Part shown: positions 15,001-26,809 of the stretch, piece after piece
Position numbering within the stretch: position 1 is the stretch's first letter
How the letters are laid out: every line of letters starts with the position of its first letter
Source: Mastigias papua
Taxonomy: Eukaryota; Cnidaria; Scyphozoa; Rhizostomeae; Mastigiidae
Assembly (NCBI GenBank): GCA_964019165.1
Contig: OZ025282.1
Coordinates: 8,859,529 to 8,923,528, forward strand
Length of the DNA: 64,000 nucleotides
Reading direction: 5' to 3'
Translations under genes and position numbers: made by a program
Notes under the pieces: generated by a model
What the model was told of the DNA's origin: nothing
What the model saw: the letters and a program-made list of their open reading frames with translations, nothing else
Databases searched by the model: none

Positions 15001-18000
15001 TGATTGCAGATTGAAAAGTGATGAAAATGAGCGATTTTTGGCCAAAACGTAAGGCTATAGCCTTGGTATTTTGCTCAAAAATGACCAAATTTGAAATTGA
15101 TTGATTTTGATTGCAGATTGAAAAGTGATGAAAATGAGCGATTTTTGGCCAAAAAGTAAGGCTATAGCCTTGGTATTTTGCTCAAAAATGACCAAATTTG
15201 AAATTGATTGATTTTGATTGCAGATTGAAAAGTGATGAAAATGAGCGATTTTTGGCCAAAAAGTAAGGCTATAGCCTTGGTATTTTGCTCAAAAATGACC
15301 AAATTTGAAATTGATTGATTTTGATTGCAGATTGAAAAGTGATGAAAATGAGCGATTTTTGGCCAAAAAGTAAGGCTATAGCCTTGGTATTTTGCTCAAA
15401 AATGACCAAATTTGAAATTGATTGATTTTGATTGCAGATTGAAAAGTGATGAAAATGAGCGATTTTTGGCCAAAAAGTAAGGCTATAGCCTTGGTATTTT
15501 GCTCAAAAATGACCAAATTTGAAATTGATTGATTTTGATTGCAGATTGAAAAGTGATGAAAATGAGCGATTTTTGGCCAAAAAGTAAGGCTATAGCCTTG
15601 GTATTTTGCTCAAAAATGACCAAATTTGAAATTGATTGATTTTGATTGCAGATTGAAAAGTGATGAAAATGAGCGATTTTTGGCCAAAAAGTAAGGCTAT
15701 AGCCTTGGTATTTTGCTCACAAATGACCAAATTTGAAATTGATTGATTTTAATTGCAGATTGAAAAGTGATGAAAATGAGCGATTTTTGGCCAAAAAGTA
15801 AGGCTATAGCCTTGGTATTTTGCTCAAAAATGACCAAATTTGAAATTGATTGATTTTGATTGCAGATTGAAAAGTGATGAAAATGAGCGATTTTGAGCGA
15901 TTTTTGGCCAAAAAGTAAGGCTATAGCCTTGGTATTTTGCTCAAAAATGACCAAATTTGAAATTGATTGATTTTGATTGCAGATTGAAAAGTGATGAAAA
16001 TGAGCGATTTTTGGCCAAAAAGTAAGGCTATAGCCTTGGTATTTTGCTCAAAAATGACCAAATTTGAAATTGATTGATTTTGATTGCAGATTGAAAAGTG
16101 ATGAAAATGAGCGATTTTTGGCCAAAAAGTAAGGCTATAGCCTTGGTATTTTGCTCAAAAATGACCAAATTTGAAATTGATTGATTTTGATTGCAGATTG
16201 AAAAGTGATGAAAATGAGCGATTTTTGGCCAAAAAGTAAGGCTATAGCCTTGGTATTTTGCTCACAAATGACCAAATTTGAAATTGATTGATTTTGATTG
16301 CAGATTGAAAAGTGATGAAAATGAGCGATTTTTGGCCAAAACGTAAGGCTATAGCCTTGGTATTTTGCTCAAAAATGACCAAATTTGAAATTGATTGATT
16401 TTGATTGCAGATTGAAAAGTGATGAAAATGAGCGATTTTTGGCCAAAAAGTAAGGCTATAGCCTTGGTATTTTGCTCAAAAATGACCAAATTTGAAATTG
16501 ATTGATTTTGATTGCAGATTGAAAAGTGATGAAAATGAGCGATTTTTGGCCAAAAAGTAAGGCTATAGCCTTGGTATTTTGCTCAAAAATGACCAAATTT
16601 GAAATTGATTGATTTTGATTGCAGATTGAAAAGTGATGAAAATGAGCGATTTTTGGCCAAAAAGTAAGGCTATAGCCTTGGTATTTTGCTCAAAAATGAC
16701 CAAATTTGAAATTGATTGATTTTGATTGCAGATTGAAAAGTGATGAAAATGAGCGATTTTTGGCCAAAAAGTAAGGCTATAGCCTTGGTATTTTGCTCAA
16801 AAATGACCAAATTTGAAATTGATTGATTTTGATTGCAGATTGAAAAGTGATGAAAATGAGCGATTTTTGGCCAAAAAGTAAGGCTATAGCCTTGGTATTT
16901 TGCTCAAAAATGACCAAATTTGAAATTGATTGATTTTGATTGCAGATTGAAAAGTGATGAAAATGAGCGATTTTTGGCCAAAAAGTAAGGCTATAGCCTT
17001 GGTATTTTGCTCACAAATGACCAAATTTGAAATTGATTGATTTTAATTGCAGATTGAAAAGTGATGAAAATGAGCGATTTTTGGCCAAAAAGTAAGGCTA
17101 TAGCCTTGGTATTTTGCTCAAAAATGACCAAATTTGAAATTGATTGATTTTGATTGCAGATTGAAAAGTGATGAAAATGAGCGATTTTTGGCCAAAAAGT
17201 AAGGCTATAGCCTTGGTATTTTGCTCAAAAATGACCAAATTTGAAATTGATTGATTTTGATTGCAGATTGAAAAGTGATGAAAATGAGCGATTTTTGGCC
17301 AAAAAGTAAGGCTATAGCCTTGGTATTTTGCTCAAAAATGACCAAATTTGAAATTGATTGATTTTGATTGCAGATTGAAAAGTGATGAAAATGAGCGATT
17401 TTTGGCCAAAAAGTAAGGCTATAGCCTTGGTATTTTGCTCAAAAATGACCAAATTTGAAATTGATTGATTTTGATTGCAGATTGAAAAGTGATGAAAATG
17501 AGCGATTTTTGGCCAAAAAGTAAGGCTATAGCCTTGGTATTTTGCTCACAAATGACCAAATTTGAAATTGATTGATTTTAATTGCAGATTGAAAAGTGAT
17601 GAAAATGAGCGATTTTTGGCCAAAAAGTAAGGCTATAGCCTTGGTATTTTGCTCAAAAATGACCAAATTTGAAATTGATTGATTTTGATTGCAGATTGAA
17701 AAGTGATGAAAATGAGCGATTTTTGGCCAAAAAGTAAGGCTATAGCCTTGGTATTTTGCTCAAAAATGACCAAATTTGAAATTGATTGATTTTGATTGCA
17801 GATTGAAAAGTGATGAAAATGAGCGATTTTTGGCCAAAAAGTAAGGCTATAGCCTTGGTATTTTGCTCAAAAATGACCAAATTTGAAATTGATTGATTTT
17901 GATTGCAGATTGAAAAGTGATGAAAATGAGCGATTTTTGGCCAAAAAGTAAGGCTATAGCCTTAGTATTTTGCTCAAAAATGAACAAATGTGAAATTCAT

Positions 18001-21000
18001 TGATTTTGATTGCAGATTGAAAAGTGATGAAAATGAGCGATGTTTGGCCAAAAAGTAAGGCTATAGCCTTGGTATTTTGCTCAAAACTGACCAAATTTGA
18101 AATTGATTGATTTTGATTGCAGATTGAAAAGTGATGAAAATGAGCGATTTGTGGCCAAAAAGTAAGGCTATAGCCTTGGTAGTTTGCTCAAAAATGACCA
18201 AATTTGAAATTGATTGATTTTGATTGCAGATTGAAAAGTGATGAAAATGAGCGATTTTTGGCCAAAAAGTAAGGCTATAGCCTTGGTATTTTGCTCAAAA
18301 CTGACCAAATTTGAAATTGATTGATTTTGATTGCAGATTGAAAAGTGATGAAAATGAGCGATTTTTGGCCAAAAAGTAAGGCTATAGCCTTGGTATTTTG
18401 CTCAAAAATGACCAAATGTGAAATTTATTGATTTTGATTGCAGATTGAAAAGTGATGAAAATGAGCGATTTTTGGCCAAAAAGTAAGGCTATAGCCTTGG
18501 TATTTTGCTCAAAAATGACCAAATTTGAAATTGATTGATTTTGATTGCAGATTGAAAAGTGATGAAAATGAGCGATTTTTGGCCAAAAAGTAAGGCTATA
18601 GCCTTGGTATTTTGCTCAAAAATGACCAAATTTGAAATTGATTGATTTTGATTGCAGATTGAAAAGTGATGAAAATGAGCGATTTTTGGCCAAAAAGTAA
18701 GGCTATAGCCTTGGTATTTTGCTCAAAACTGACCAAATTTGAAATTGATTGATTTTGATTGCAGATTGAAAAGTGATGAAAATGAGCGATTTTTGGCCAA
18801 AAAGTAAGGCTATAGCCTTAGTATTTTGCTCAAAAATGAACAAATGTGAAATTCATTGAATTTGATTGCAGATTGAAAAGTGATGAAAATGAGCGATTTT
18901 TGGCCAAAAAGTAAGGCTATAGCCTTGGTATTTTCCTCAAAAATGACCAAATTTGAAATTGATTGATTTTGATTGCAGATTGAAAAGTGATGAAAATGAG
19001 CGATTTTTGGCCAAAAAGTAAGGCTATAGCCTTGGTATTTTGCTCAAAAATGACCAAATTTGAAATTGATTGATTTTGATTGCAGATTGAAAAGTGATGA
19101 AAATGAGCGATTTTTGGCCAAAAAGTAAGGCTATAGCCTTGGTATTTTGCTCAAAAATGACCAAATTTGAAATTGATTGATTTTGATTGCAGATTGAAAA
19201 GTGATGAAAATGAGCGATTTTTGGCCAAAAAGTAAGGCTATAGCCTTGGTATTTTGCTCACAAATGACCAAATTTGAAATTGATTGATTTTAATTGCAGA
19301 TTGAAAAGTGATGAAAATGAGCGATTTTTGGCCAAAAAGTAAGGCTATAGCCTTGGTATTTTGCTCAAAAATGACCAAATTTGAAATTGATTGATTTTGA
19401 TTGCAGATTGAAAAGTGATGAAAATGAGCGATTTTTGGCCAAACAGTAAGGCTATAGCCTTGGTATTTTGCTCAAAAATGACCAAATTTGAAATTGATTG
19501 ATTTTGATTGCAGATTGAAAAGTGATGAAAATGAGCGATTTTTGGCCAAAAAGTAAGGCTATAGCCTTGGTATTTTGCTCAAAAATGACCAAATTTGAAA
19601 TTGATTGATTTTGATTGCAGATTGAAAAGTGATGAAAATGAGCGATTTTTGGCCAAAAAGTAAGGCTATAGCCTTAGTATTTTGCTCAAAAATGAACAAA
19701 TGTGAAATTCATTGATTTTGATTGCAGATTGAAAAGTGATGAAAATGAGCGATGTTTGGCCAAAAAGTAAGGCTATAGCCTTGGTATTTTGCTCAAAACT
19801 GACCAAATTTGAAATTGATTGATTTTGATTGCAGATTGAAAAGTGATGAAAATGAGCGATTTGTGGCCAAAAAGTAAGGCTATAGCCTTGGTAGTTTGCT
19901 CAAAAATGACCAAATTTGAAATTGATTGATTTTGATTGCAGATTGAAAAGTGATGAAAATGAGCGATTTTTGGCCAAAAAGTAAGGCTATAGCCTTGGTA
20001 TTTTGCTCAAAACTGACCAAATTTGAAATTGATTGATTTTGATTGCAGATTGAAAAGTGATGAAAATGAGCGATTTTTGGCCAAAAAGTAAGGCTATAGC
20101 CTTGGTATTTTGCTCAAAAATGACCAAATGTGAAATTTATTGATTTTGATTGCAGATTGAAAAGTGATGAAAATGAGCGATTTTTGGCCAAAAAGTAAGG
20201 CTATAGCCTTGGTATTTTGCTCAAAAATGACCAAATTTGAAATTGATTGATTTTGATTGCAGATTGAAAAGTGATGAAAATGAGCGATTTTTGGCCAAAA
20301 AGTAAGGCTATAGCCTTGGTATTTTGCTCAAAAATGACCAAATTTGAAATTGATTGATTTTGATTGCAGATTGAAAAGTGATGAAAATGAGCGATTTTTG
20401 GCCAAAAAGTAAGGCTATAGCCTTGGTATTTTGCTCAAAAATGACCAAATTTGAAATTGATTGATTTTGATTGCAGATTGAAAAGTGATGAAAATGAGCG
20501 ATTTTTGGCCAAAAAGTAAGGCTATAGCCTTGGTATTTTGCTCAAAAATGACCAAATTTGAAATTGATTGATTTTGATTGCAGATTGAAAAGTGATGAAA
20601 ATGAGCGATTTTTGGCCAAAAAGTAAGGCTATAGCCTTGGTATTTTGCTCAAAAATGACCAAATTTGAAATTGATTGATTTTGATTGCAGATTGAAAAGT
20701 GATGAAAATGAGCGATTTTTGGCCAAAAAGTAAGGCTATAGCCTTGGTAGTTTGCTCAAAACTGACCAAATTTGAAATTGATTGATTTTGATTGCAGATT
20801 GAAAAGTGATGAAAATGAGCGATTTTTGGCCAAAAAGTAAGGCTATAGCCTTGGTATTTTGCTCAAAAATGACCAAATTTGAAATTGATTGATTTTGATT
20901 GCAGATTGAAAAGTGATGAAAATGAGCGATTTTTGGCCAAAAAGTAAGGCTATAGCCTTGGTATTTTGCTCGAAAGTGACCAAATTTGAAATTGATTGAG

Positions 21001-21065
21001 TTTGATTGCAGTTTGAAAAGTGATGAAAATGAGCCATGTTTGGCCAAAAAGTAGGGATATAGTCG
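1..21065. repeat. 107-bp satellite array, about 197 tandem monomers
   Basis: Head-to-tail monomers with a modal length of 107 bp fill this region with no foreign insertion, and the array continues beyond the left edge. Most differences are single substitutions or 1-bp indels. Each typical monomer contains two perfect 14-bp palindromes separated by GT: TTTTTGGCCAAAAA and AAGGCTATAGCCTT. Recurrent variants mark higher-order repeats: TTATT, TTCTT, TTTAT or GTTTT in the first palindrome arm, GTAGTTT for GTATTTT, AACAAATGTGAAATTCATTG, and CTCACAAATG with TTTTAATTG. 107 is not a multiple of 3, so translated frames shift at every monomer; the short open frames repeating a 'FEQNTKAIALLFGQ' peptide are not genes. 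A centromeric or pericentromeric location is inference only. Confidence 0.98.
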
Positions 21066-21740
21066 CATAGTTGAGAAAAAATGACTGATAGCTAAGTTGA
21101 GTAGTTTATATTGTAGAATGAAAACGACGAAAATGAGAGAATGGCTGCTAGAACATAAGGCGATGGCCGGTGCGTGATGCTAAAATACGACTGAAATTGA
21201 AATTGAGTAACTTTTTGTGCTGTTGGAACAGTGGTGGAAACCAGAGAATGTTGGCCAAAAGGTAAGGCCATGGCCTTGATGTGGTGTTGATTACAGATTA
21301 AAAAGTGATGAAAATGAGGCAGGTTTTGCCAAAACGAAAACTATGGCCTGGGTGTTTCTCGCAAATATGACCGAACTTGAAATTGAGCAATGATGAATGC
21401 AGATTGAAAAGCAATGAAGAATGGACAAGTTTGTCCAAAAGTAAAGCTATAGCCTTGGTAGTTTGCCGAAGAATGATCGAAATTGTAATTGAGATTTGAT
21501 TCCAGTTGAAGTTTGATTGCAGGTTGAAAAGTGATGAAAATATAACAATGTTGGCCAAGGAATAGTGTGCTATAAGTGTGGAAAGTAATTGCTTTCAAGT
21601 AAGTGAAGAAGAGTGTGGTGTGGGTGAGAAAGTAAATGCATAAACTTGGTAAATTGATAAAATCAGCCAGGTTGAAGATGGATCTGTTGTGGGTGAACAA
21701 GTAAGGGTATGACCTTTGTACAGTAATGCATCTGCGCGAA
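21066..21740. repeat. decayed satellite monomers at array edge
   Basis: Past about 21065 the 107-bp pattern breaks down but pieces persist. Examples are TTGGCCAAAAGGTAAGGCCA near 21252, AAAAAGTGATGAAAATGAG near 21300, AAGCTATAGCCTTGGTAGTTTG near 21445 and AGGTTGAAAAGTGATGAAAA near 21521. Spacing is irregular and divergence high. Weaker echoes, such as GAAAATGAGGCAATT near 22112, reach about 22.2 kb. This is the usual picture of satellite monomers escaping homogenisation at the edge of an array. Confidence 0.8.
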
Positions 21741-24700
21741 AGTTTGAATAGACTGAGTTTGACTTCAGAAGTATCGCTATATTGCTGGTACTTTGAATAA
21801 AATCAGGCCAGCTTATATCTCGATCGAATATGGGTCAATCGCAAATTTTCCATCATTGTAACTGATGAAAATGAGAACACCATTCACGGATTTCCGCTGA
21901 TATAGAAACGTTTGGTCGTACAAAATCGGTGAATGTCAATCTACGTTTCGCCCAGTTAAGCGGTGTATGCTGAATATGAAAGGTTTTTGAGAGTAAGATA
22001 TAGCGGTTAGTTTTGATCAAAATCAAGGTGCTTGAGAAAATGTGGATGATTACTGTTCACGAAGAACAGTTGCAACAAGTGGTTACTGACATTGACTGCA
22101 CATCGAAAAGTTCTGAAAATGAGGCAATTCTATCAGGCAAAAGTTGAGTTATACACTTGGCACTGAAAGAGGTGAAATGCAGGCAATTTCTGGGTAAAGA
22201 GGACGGTCATATCGTTAGTAGTTTCCCTAAACATTGAGCGCAGCTCAAACTTTCACTACGAGGTAACGGTGGAAAAAGTGACGAATGTCATTGGTGTATG
22301 CTAGTTCAAGACACATATATCAGGTATTATCTTGCAAACTACCTTATTATAAAAAACTAACGATGGATGAGATCAACACGACTAAATTTGACGAAGGAGG
22401 ATATTAAAGCGCATTAAAATGGGAAGCAAAAAGTTGTAACAATTGGTTCAGAGGCGTGCCAGTGTCTATAGTACCAAAAGAGCAGCTAAAAGTATGGAAC
22501 TATTAAGGAACGTTTCGTACTAAAATGTGACCAAAATAGGTCTAAAAATAAGGAAAATAAGAAACAGGCCTTGAGCTAGGTACATGAAGTATTCTGATAT
22601 TGATATAAAAGACCTGCAAGTACTGGGTTTCCATCATGTGGCTCAGAATATGAATTTGGTGGGCCATGGTACAAAAAAAGCTTAGTCATGGTGAAAATCT
22701 TTAATATAGTACCAAAACTCCTAAATTGGACGTAATAGCTAATTTCCAACTAATTCACGCAAAATTTAAATGCAACAAGTTTATGAATTCAACAACAAAC
22801 CCTGGCCAGACTGATTTTTAAAAATTGCTACTGTGTATTGACAAAATTACAATATACTACAACTAATAACATGGTTCCGATCAAACCTTCCCGAAATGCA
22901 CTAATTTGACAGAAATTTCCAACTGGACACACAGTGCCACTAGTTATTGAAGGAATTACTCAGACGTACAATAAAATAACCTCAGAAAATGTATAAAAAC
23001 TTCCACAAAAATTGTCATGTGTTAAGTAATCGTGAATTTTCACTTTGTATAGATCCAACAGATATTGGCCTGCTTCCGTTTTCAGTGCTAACGCAAATTT
23101 TACATTTACAGTTCTCGGCACATACATATAGTTCTCTGTCCCTTGGACTAGCGGTACTTGAATCGTCGTCTTCCTCTCGATTACAACCAAGCAAGGAAGC
23201 ATGACTCGATAGAATATCACCATTATCTATTTGCCTGCAAAGTGGCTCCGTATCTCTGTTGATCGAAGATTTCCCTCTACAATCATCCACGCTCCCGTAG
23301 CTAGGGTGCTCTTTTGGATCTATGGAAAATACAAGCCCTATCATGTTTACATCAAACAGCGATTGCACCTGCCGACTGCCATCAAATCAAGCAAGCATGG
23401 ATGCATGCAATAAGGTCTTCGAGCAAAAACAAGTATGCAAGTGGGGATCTAAATATCAAAGCGTTAACGGCCTCGTCAAACAAGTCTAGCAGTTTGTCTA
23501 ACATTGAAAGAAACCTATGTTGAAGAAATTTCTGGCTGGTTTGGTTACCGTGCAATAGAGCATACAAGGCCGAATGCACAGTCTTTATAACATAAAACTA
23601 CAAATTCTGATTACAGTTGCTGGGATTATAGCTCCGCTGAATAAATGGTCTTTGCTGCACATTTCACTTTGTTTTTCACTGACTCAGCTTAATGGGAGAG
23701 GGAGCAACTTACAATAGATGACAAATCTCTAGCAGGGCACTGGGGTGTAGTAATGCAATGCTGCCTGTAAGTTACCGGTGCAGATGTACTACTCTAGCCG
23801 CTCGATCTTTCAGTAATGCGGAGTCCACTTTGTGTACTGGTTAGCTACTACAGGTAAGGGATGCAAACAGGGCATAAGTGGTTCCACATAGCTGCTCAAC
23901 ACATATTCCTCGGAGCAGCAGCATGACTTTGGGGACTCCTTCTCATTGCAATCATGAAAGGACCTAGCACACGGAACGATTTACCATTACAGGTGAGGTT
24001 TTCAAAGGCCATAAGTGGTTTCAAATCAATAACTAGAACAAAATCTCTAGAACAATCCCAATGGTAATTTATAGCAGTATAGCCGCGAAACATTCTAGAG
24101 CACTGATTAGGTCTATTTTCCCCAACCTAATTGACCAACCATCATAAAGAATGCGCCTAACTTTAGTTGTGGAAACTTATGCGATCTATAGCTTTTTCAC
24201 ATTTATACAGTTTCCCGGCTATTGTGTACATCACGTGATATTCCGCATAAAATCCGGAACTCCAGTTTCAAAATCAATTCATGAGAAATTGTCCCGTTTC
24301 ATAAAGGTGGATACTGTCCAGAAAATGTGGTCCTCATTTCATTTGATTATTGTTATAAAAATGGGTTTGCTTTCCTGAAATGACTTGAAATCACTAAATG
24401 AAGACAATTCTCTTTAAATTTCATTTTATTTCTCAATTTCTCTTTAGCTTGCGTCTCAAGTTATTCCAAAATCCATTCATTAAAATTTTTAGCTTCAATG
24501 CTCTCTTTTCTACCCCAAGAAAAAGGGACCTAATCCTGCTTAGAATAACATCTGGTGTTTACTAAAGTTGAAGATTCTACTTCATAGCTAACCTAAACTT
24601 TACCAGCTCCAGTAACATTTGCTAGACGATGCTGAATGATGTTTCAGGAAGTCGGAAGTTGACTAGTTTTTCCACATTTGAGAAATAATTGATCTGTCTG

Positions 24701-24926
24701 ATCAGTCCTAAAAAGGCTTTTATCTAATATCTGACTTGATTCTGATCCTAGCCAATTGCACAGCGCATAATGATGCGGTAATAATGCCGTATCAAACCTT
24801 TGTTGTATCCAAGCAGGCCCGTAGTAAGGAGTGGCCTGGGTCAGTAAGGCTTCCCTGGAGCTCCAAAAATGACCCAGAATCTTCATAAACATTAGGCACT
24901 TTCACTTCTTCAATGCTGGCAAATAG
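21741..24926. other. no gene recognised
   Basis: This is AT-rich sequence without a recognisable gene, RNA or complete mobile element. A minus-strand open frame at 23015-23368 (117 codons, acidic and serine-rich, no ATG at its start) could be a fragment of a terminal exon, but no family or splice context supports it. A phrase containing CATAAGTGGTT occurs twice, near 23873 and 24010, too briefly to define a repeat. Confidence 0.5.
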
Positions 24927-25222
24927 GGATCACTGCTGAGGAATAACTGTCATACAGGTTTGACAATAATAGTAGATGTGTCAATCATTCTGGTCCTAAA
25001 GTATGGTATACTCTTCCAATTGCTATACGTGTTGCCACACCGCTGGCATTCTTTGCAACAAAAGAAGTACTGTTTCATTGATTCATACAACACATTGGTT
25101 CAATCAGCTACTTACGCCAGAAAATGTCACTTAAACAAGTTACACTCATCGTGAGGTATCTGGCTACCAATTGTGTACTTTTATATCAGCTATTTCTGGC
25201 TCATATCTGTTTTCTATAGGGG
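24927..25222. repeat. dispersed ~300-bp repeat, copy A
   Basis: From GGGATCACTGCTGAGGAATA to the ATAGGGGGGA end this segment matches 27248-27548 in the same orientation with scattered substitutions and small indels. Both copies share long exact stretches such as CACTTAAACAAGTTACACTC. No open frame, terminal inverted repeat or A-rich tail was seen, so the family is unknown. Confidence 0.85.
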
Positions 25223-25496
25223 GGAAGGTGGCGGTTTCACTTTTTCCATCTTTTCTATATCCGATAGAAATTAGCTCGAATTATGTACTTCGAAGAAGTT
25301 TCAAATCTGCTGGGGGGCGCTCAGCTGATTGAACTAAGCTCAGTTACGCTGCGCTTTTGGCAAAATCACGCTGACCACCGGCCTGTATCCGCGCCATTTT
25401 CTGGTCGTTTTGTGTTCAGCTCTGATTTTACAACTCATAGACCGTCTCTCTTGTCTCTTCTTTTGAAATCAGGGAGTACCCATTCTATCAAAGTTA

Positions 25497-25681
25497 CAGT
25501 CAACCTTGCATAATTCGGATCGGTTTTAACCGGATTTTTGTATATTCCGGACAGAATTGCTAAGTCCAATTAGTGTCCTATTAAAGTGCGACACTGAAAA
25601 AGTTTCTATGTAATCCGGATTTTCTGTAATCCGGGCAAAGTCAGCCAGTCCCGTGTGATCCGAATTATGCGAGGTTGACTG
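25497..25681. mobile_element. 185-bp MITE with TA target sites (pogo/Tc1-mariner-like)
   Basis: The two ends are inverted repeats of about 25 bp with one mismatch, starting CAGTCAACCTTGCATAATTC on the left and CAGTCAACCTCGCATAATTC (complement) on the right. The element is flanked by TA at 25495-25496 and 25682-25683. There is no coding capacity; the interior has shorter CCGGATT-type inverted motifs. TA duplication plus a CAGT start fits non-autonomous elements mobilised by pogo/Tigger-type Tc1-mariner transposases; the family is inference. Confidence 0.85.
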
Positions 25682-25849
25682 TATTACAGTACACTTTCTG
25701 CGTTCACTTAATAATCGGTAATAATCTGACATCCTGGAAAGCTCTATATTTGCATGTCTTTTCCGTTCATGCTTTCAACTCTTAGCATCTTTGTGCGTGT
25801 AGAAGCACTTAATCACTGGCTTTGATTAAGACGTGTGGCGAAGCGCATA

Positions 25850-25972
25850 GTAAGATGCTTGGTAAAATTTTCGGTAAAACGATTATGGAAATGTTTAGTG
25901 AAATGTTTGGTGAGATGTTTGGTGAAAAGCTTGATGAGATGTTTGGTGAAATATTTGGCGAGATGTTTGGCA
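25850..25972 (+). repeat. 12-bp minisatellite (GADATGTTTGGT-like)
   Basis: Roughly ten imperfect 12-bp units follow the pattern GAAATGTTTGGT / GAGATGTTTGGT, with the last units the most regular. Because 12 is a multiple of 3, one plus-strand frame reads as a four-residue repeat (EMFG) inside a 71-codon open frame at 25822-26037. No homologue or splice context was recognised, so coding use is not claimed. Confidence 0.8.
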
Positions 25973-26288
25973 GATCGAGTGCAAATTCTGTGTGGTCACC
26001 ATTTTACAACATGCCGAATATCAAAACAAGATTTTAGATTGCTTGAAGAAATACCTAACTAGTTTGACCTGGGTTTCCTTAAATGAAGTCGAAGAAATCC
26101 CAACAAGAGGGCATACAGATGTAGGATTAGTTCACAACTGCAATTCCATTGCGAAACTACGGCAAGAGACAGAACTAACATCTCCTTCATGCTGAGAGCT
26201 ATCGTATACACAGCTGCATATACAGTTACATTGCAAATATGCATGAAACTGCGATGAGCAAAACACTAAAAACGGGCATTACAACTAA

Positions 26289-26809
26289 GGCCCTGACAAA
26301 ACGATTCGATTTTTCCCTCGACATTTGATCTCAAAGTCGAGCTTAGTTGAACATGTGAGGCGAAACGATCCGATTTTTTGCTCGACTTTCACTCGACTAG
26401 ACCCAGCTTCATCGCAACTGCTGCAATAACCTTCATCGGGTTTCGAAGCTTGATAAGACTAAAGAATCTCAGCATTTTCACTCATCAACCTAAATATTTG
26501 TTTCCGTAGCTATATTCATATTGCAGTTACGTATATAAGCTAAAAAGTATTTACAATCACAACAAACATTTTCGCGTGCAAAGAGACGCTACTGCGCATG
26601 CTTCAATTCGACTAGCTCGATAAGGTGGCCAAACGATTCGGTTTTCACTCGAGAACACTTTTTCACTCGAGTTTTTTGATAAAGATCAAACTTCACTCAA
26701 TCTCATTCGACTTCACTCATTCGACAAGGTCGCCAAACGACTCGATTGTCCACTCGATTTTTTATCGAGTGAAAAATCGAATGAAAAATCGAATAGTTTG
26801 GCCAGGGCC
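26289..26809. mobile_element. 521-bp MITE with TAA target sites (PIF/Harbinger-like)
   Basis: The terminal inverted repeats are about 33 bp and imperfect: GGCCCTGACAAAACGATTCG at the left and GGCCCTGGCCAAACTATTCG (complement) at the right, each followed by ATTTTTC and TCGA motifs. TAA lies on both sides at 26286-26288 and 26810-26812. AAACGAYYCGAT-type motifs also occur internally near 26365 and 26734. It has no transposase frame. A TAA/TTA target and a GGCCCTG start fit non-autonomous PIF/Harbinger elements. Its right end touches the stop codon of the neighbouring MFSD12-like gene. Confidence 0.85.

Noticed and set aside
521..15954. Many minus-strand open frames of 60-138 codons with the repeated peptide FEQNTKAIALLFGQ
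   Set aside because: They are frame-shifting translations of the 107-bp satellite, have no conserved start or end, and vary with each indel; no protein family matches.
1..21065. Could the array be a CRISPR array or a coding repeat protein?
   Set aside because: There are no unique spacers between repeats, the unit is 107 bp of contiguous repeat, and the genome is eukaryotic.
23015..23368. 117-codon acidic/serine-rich minus-strand frame as a terminal exon
   Set aside because: It has no ATG at its start, no clear acceptor tied to an upstream exon, and no recognisable family.
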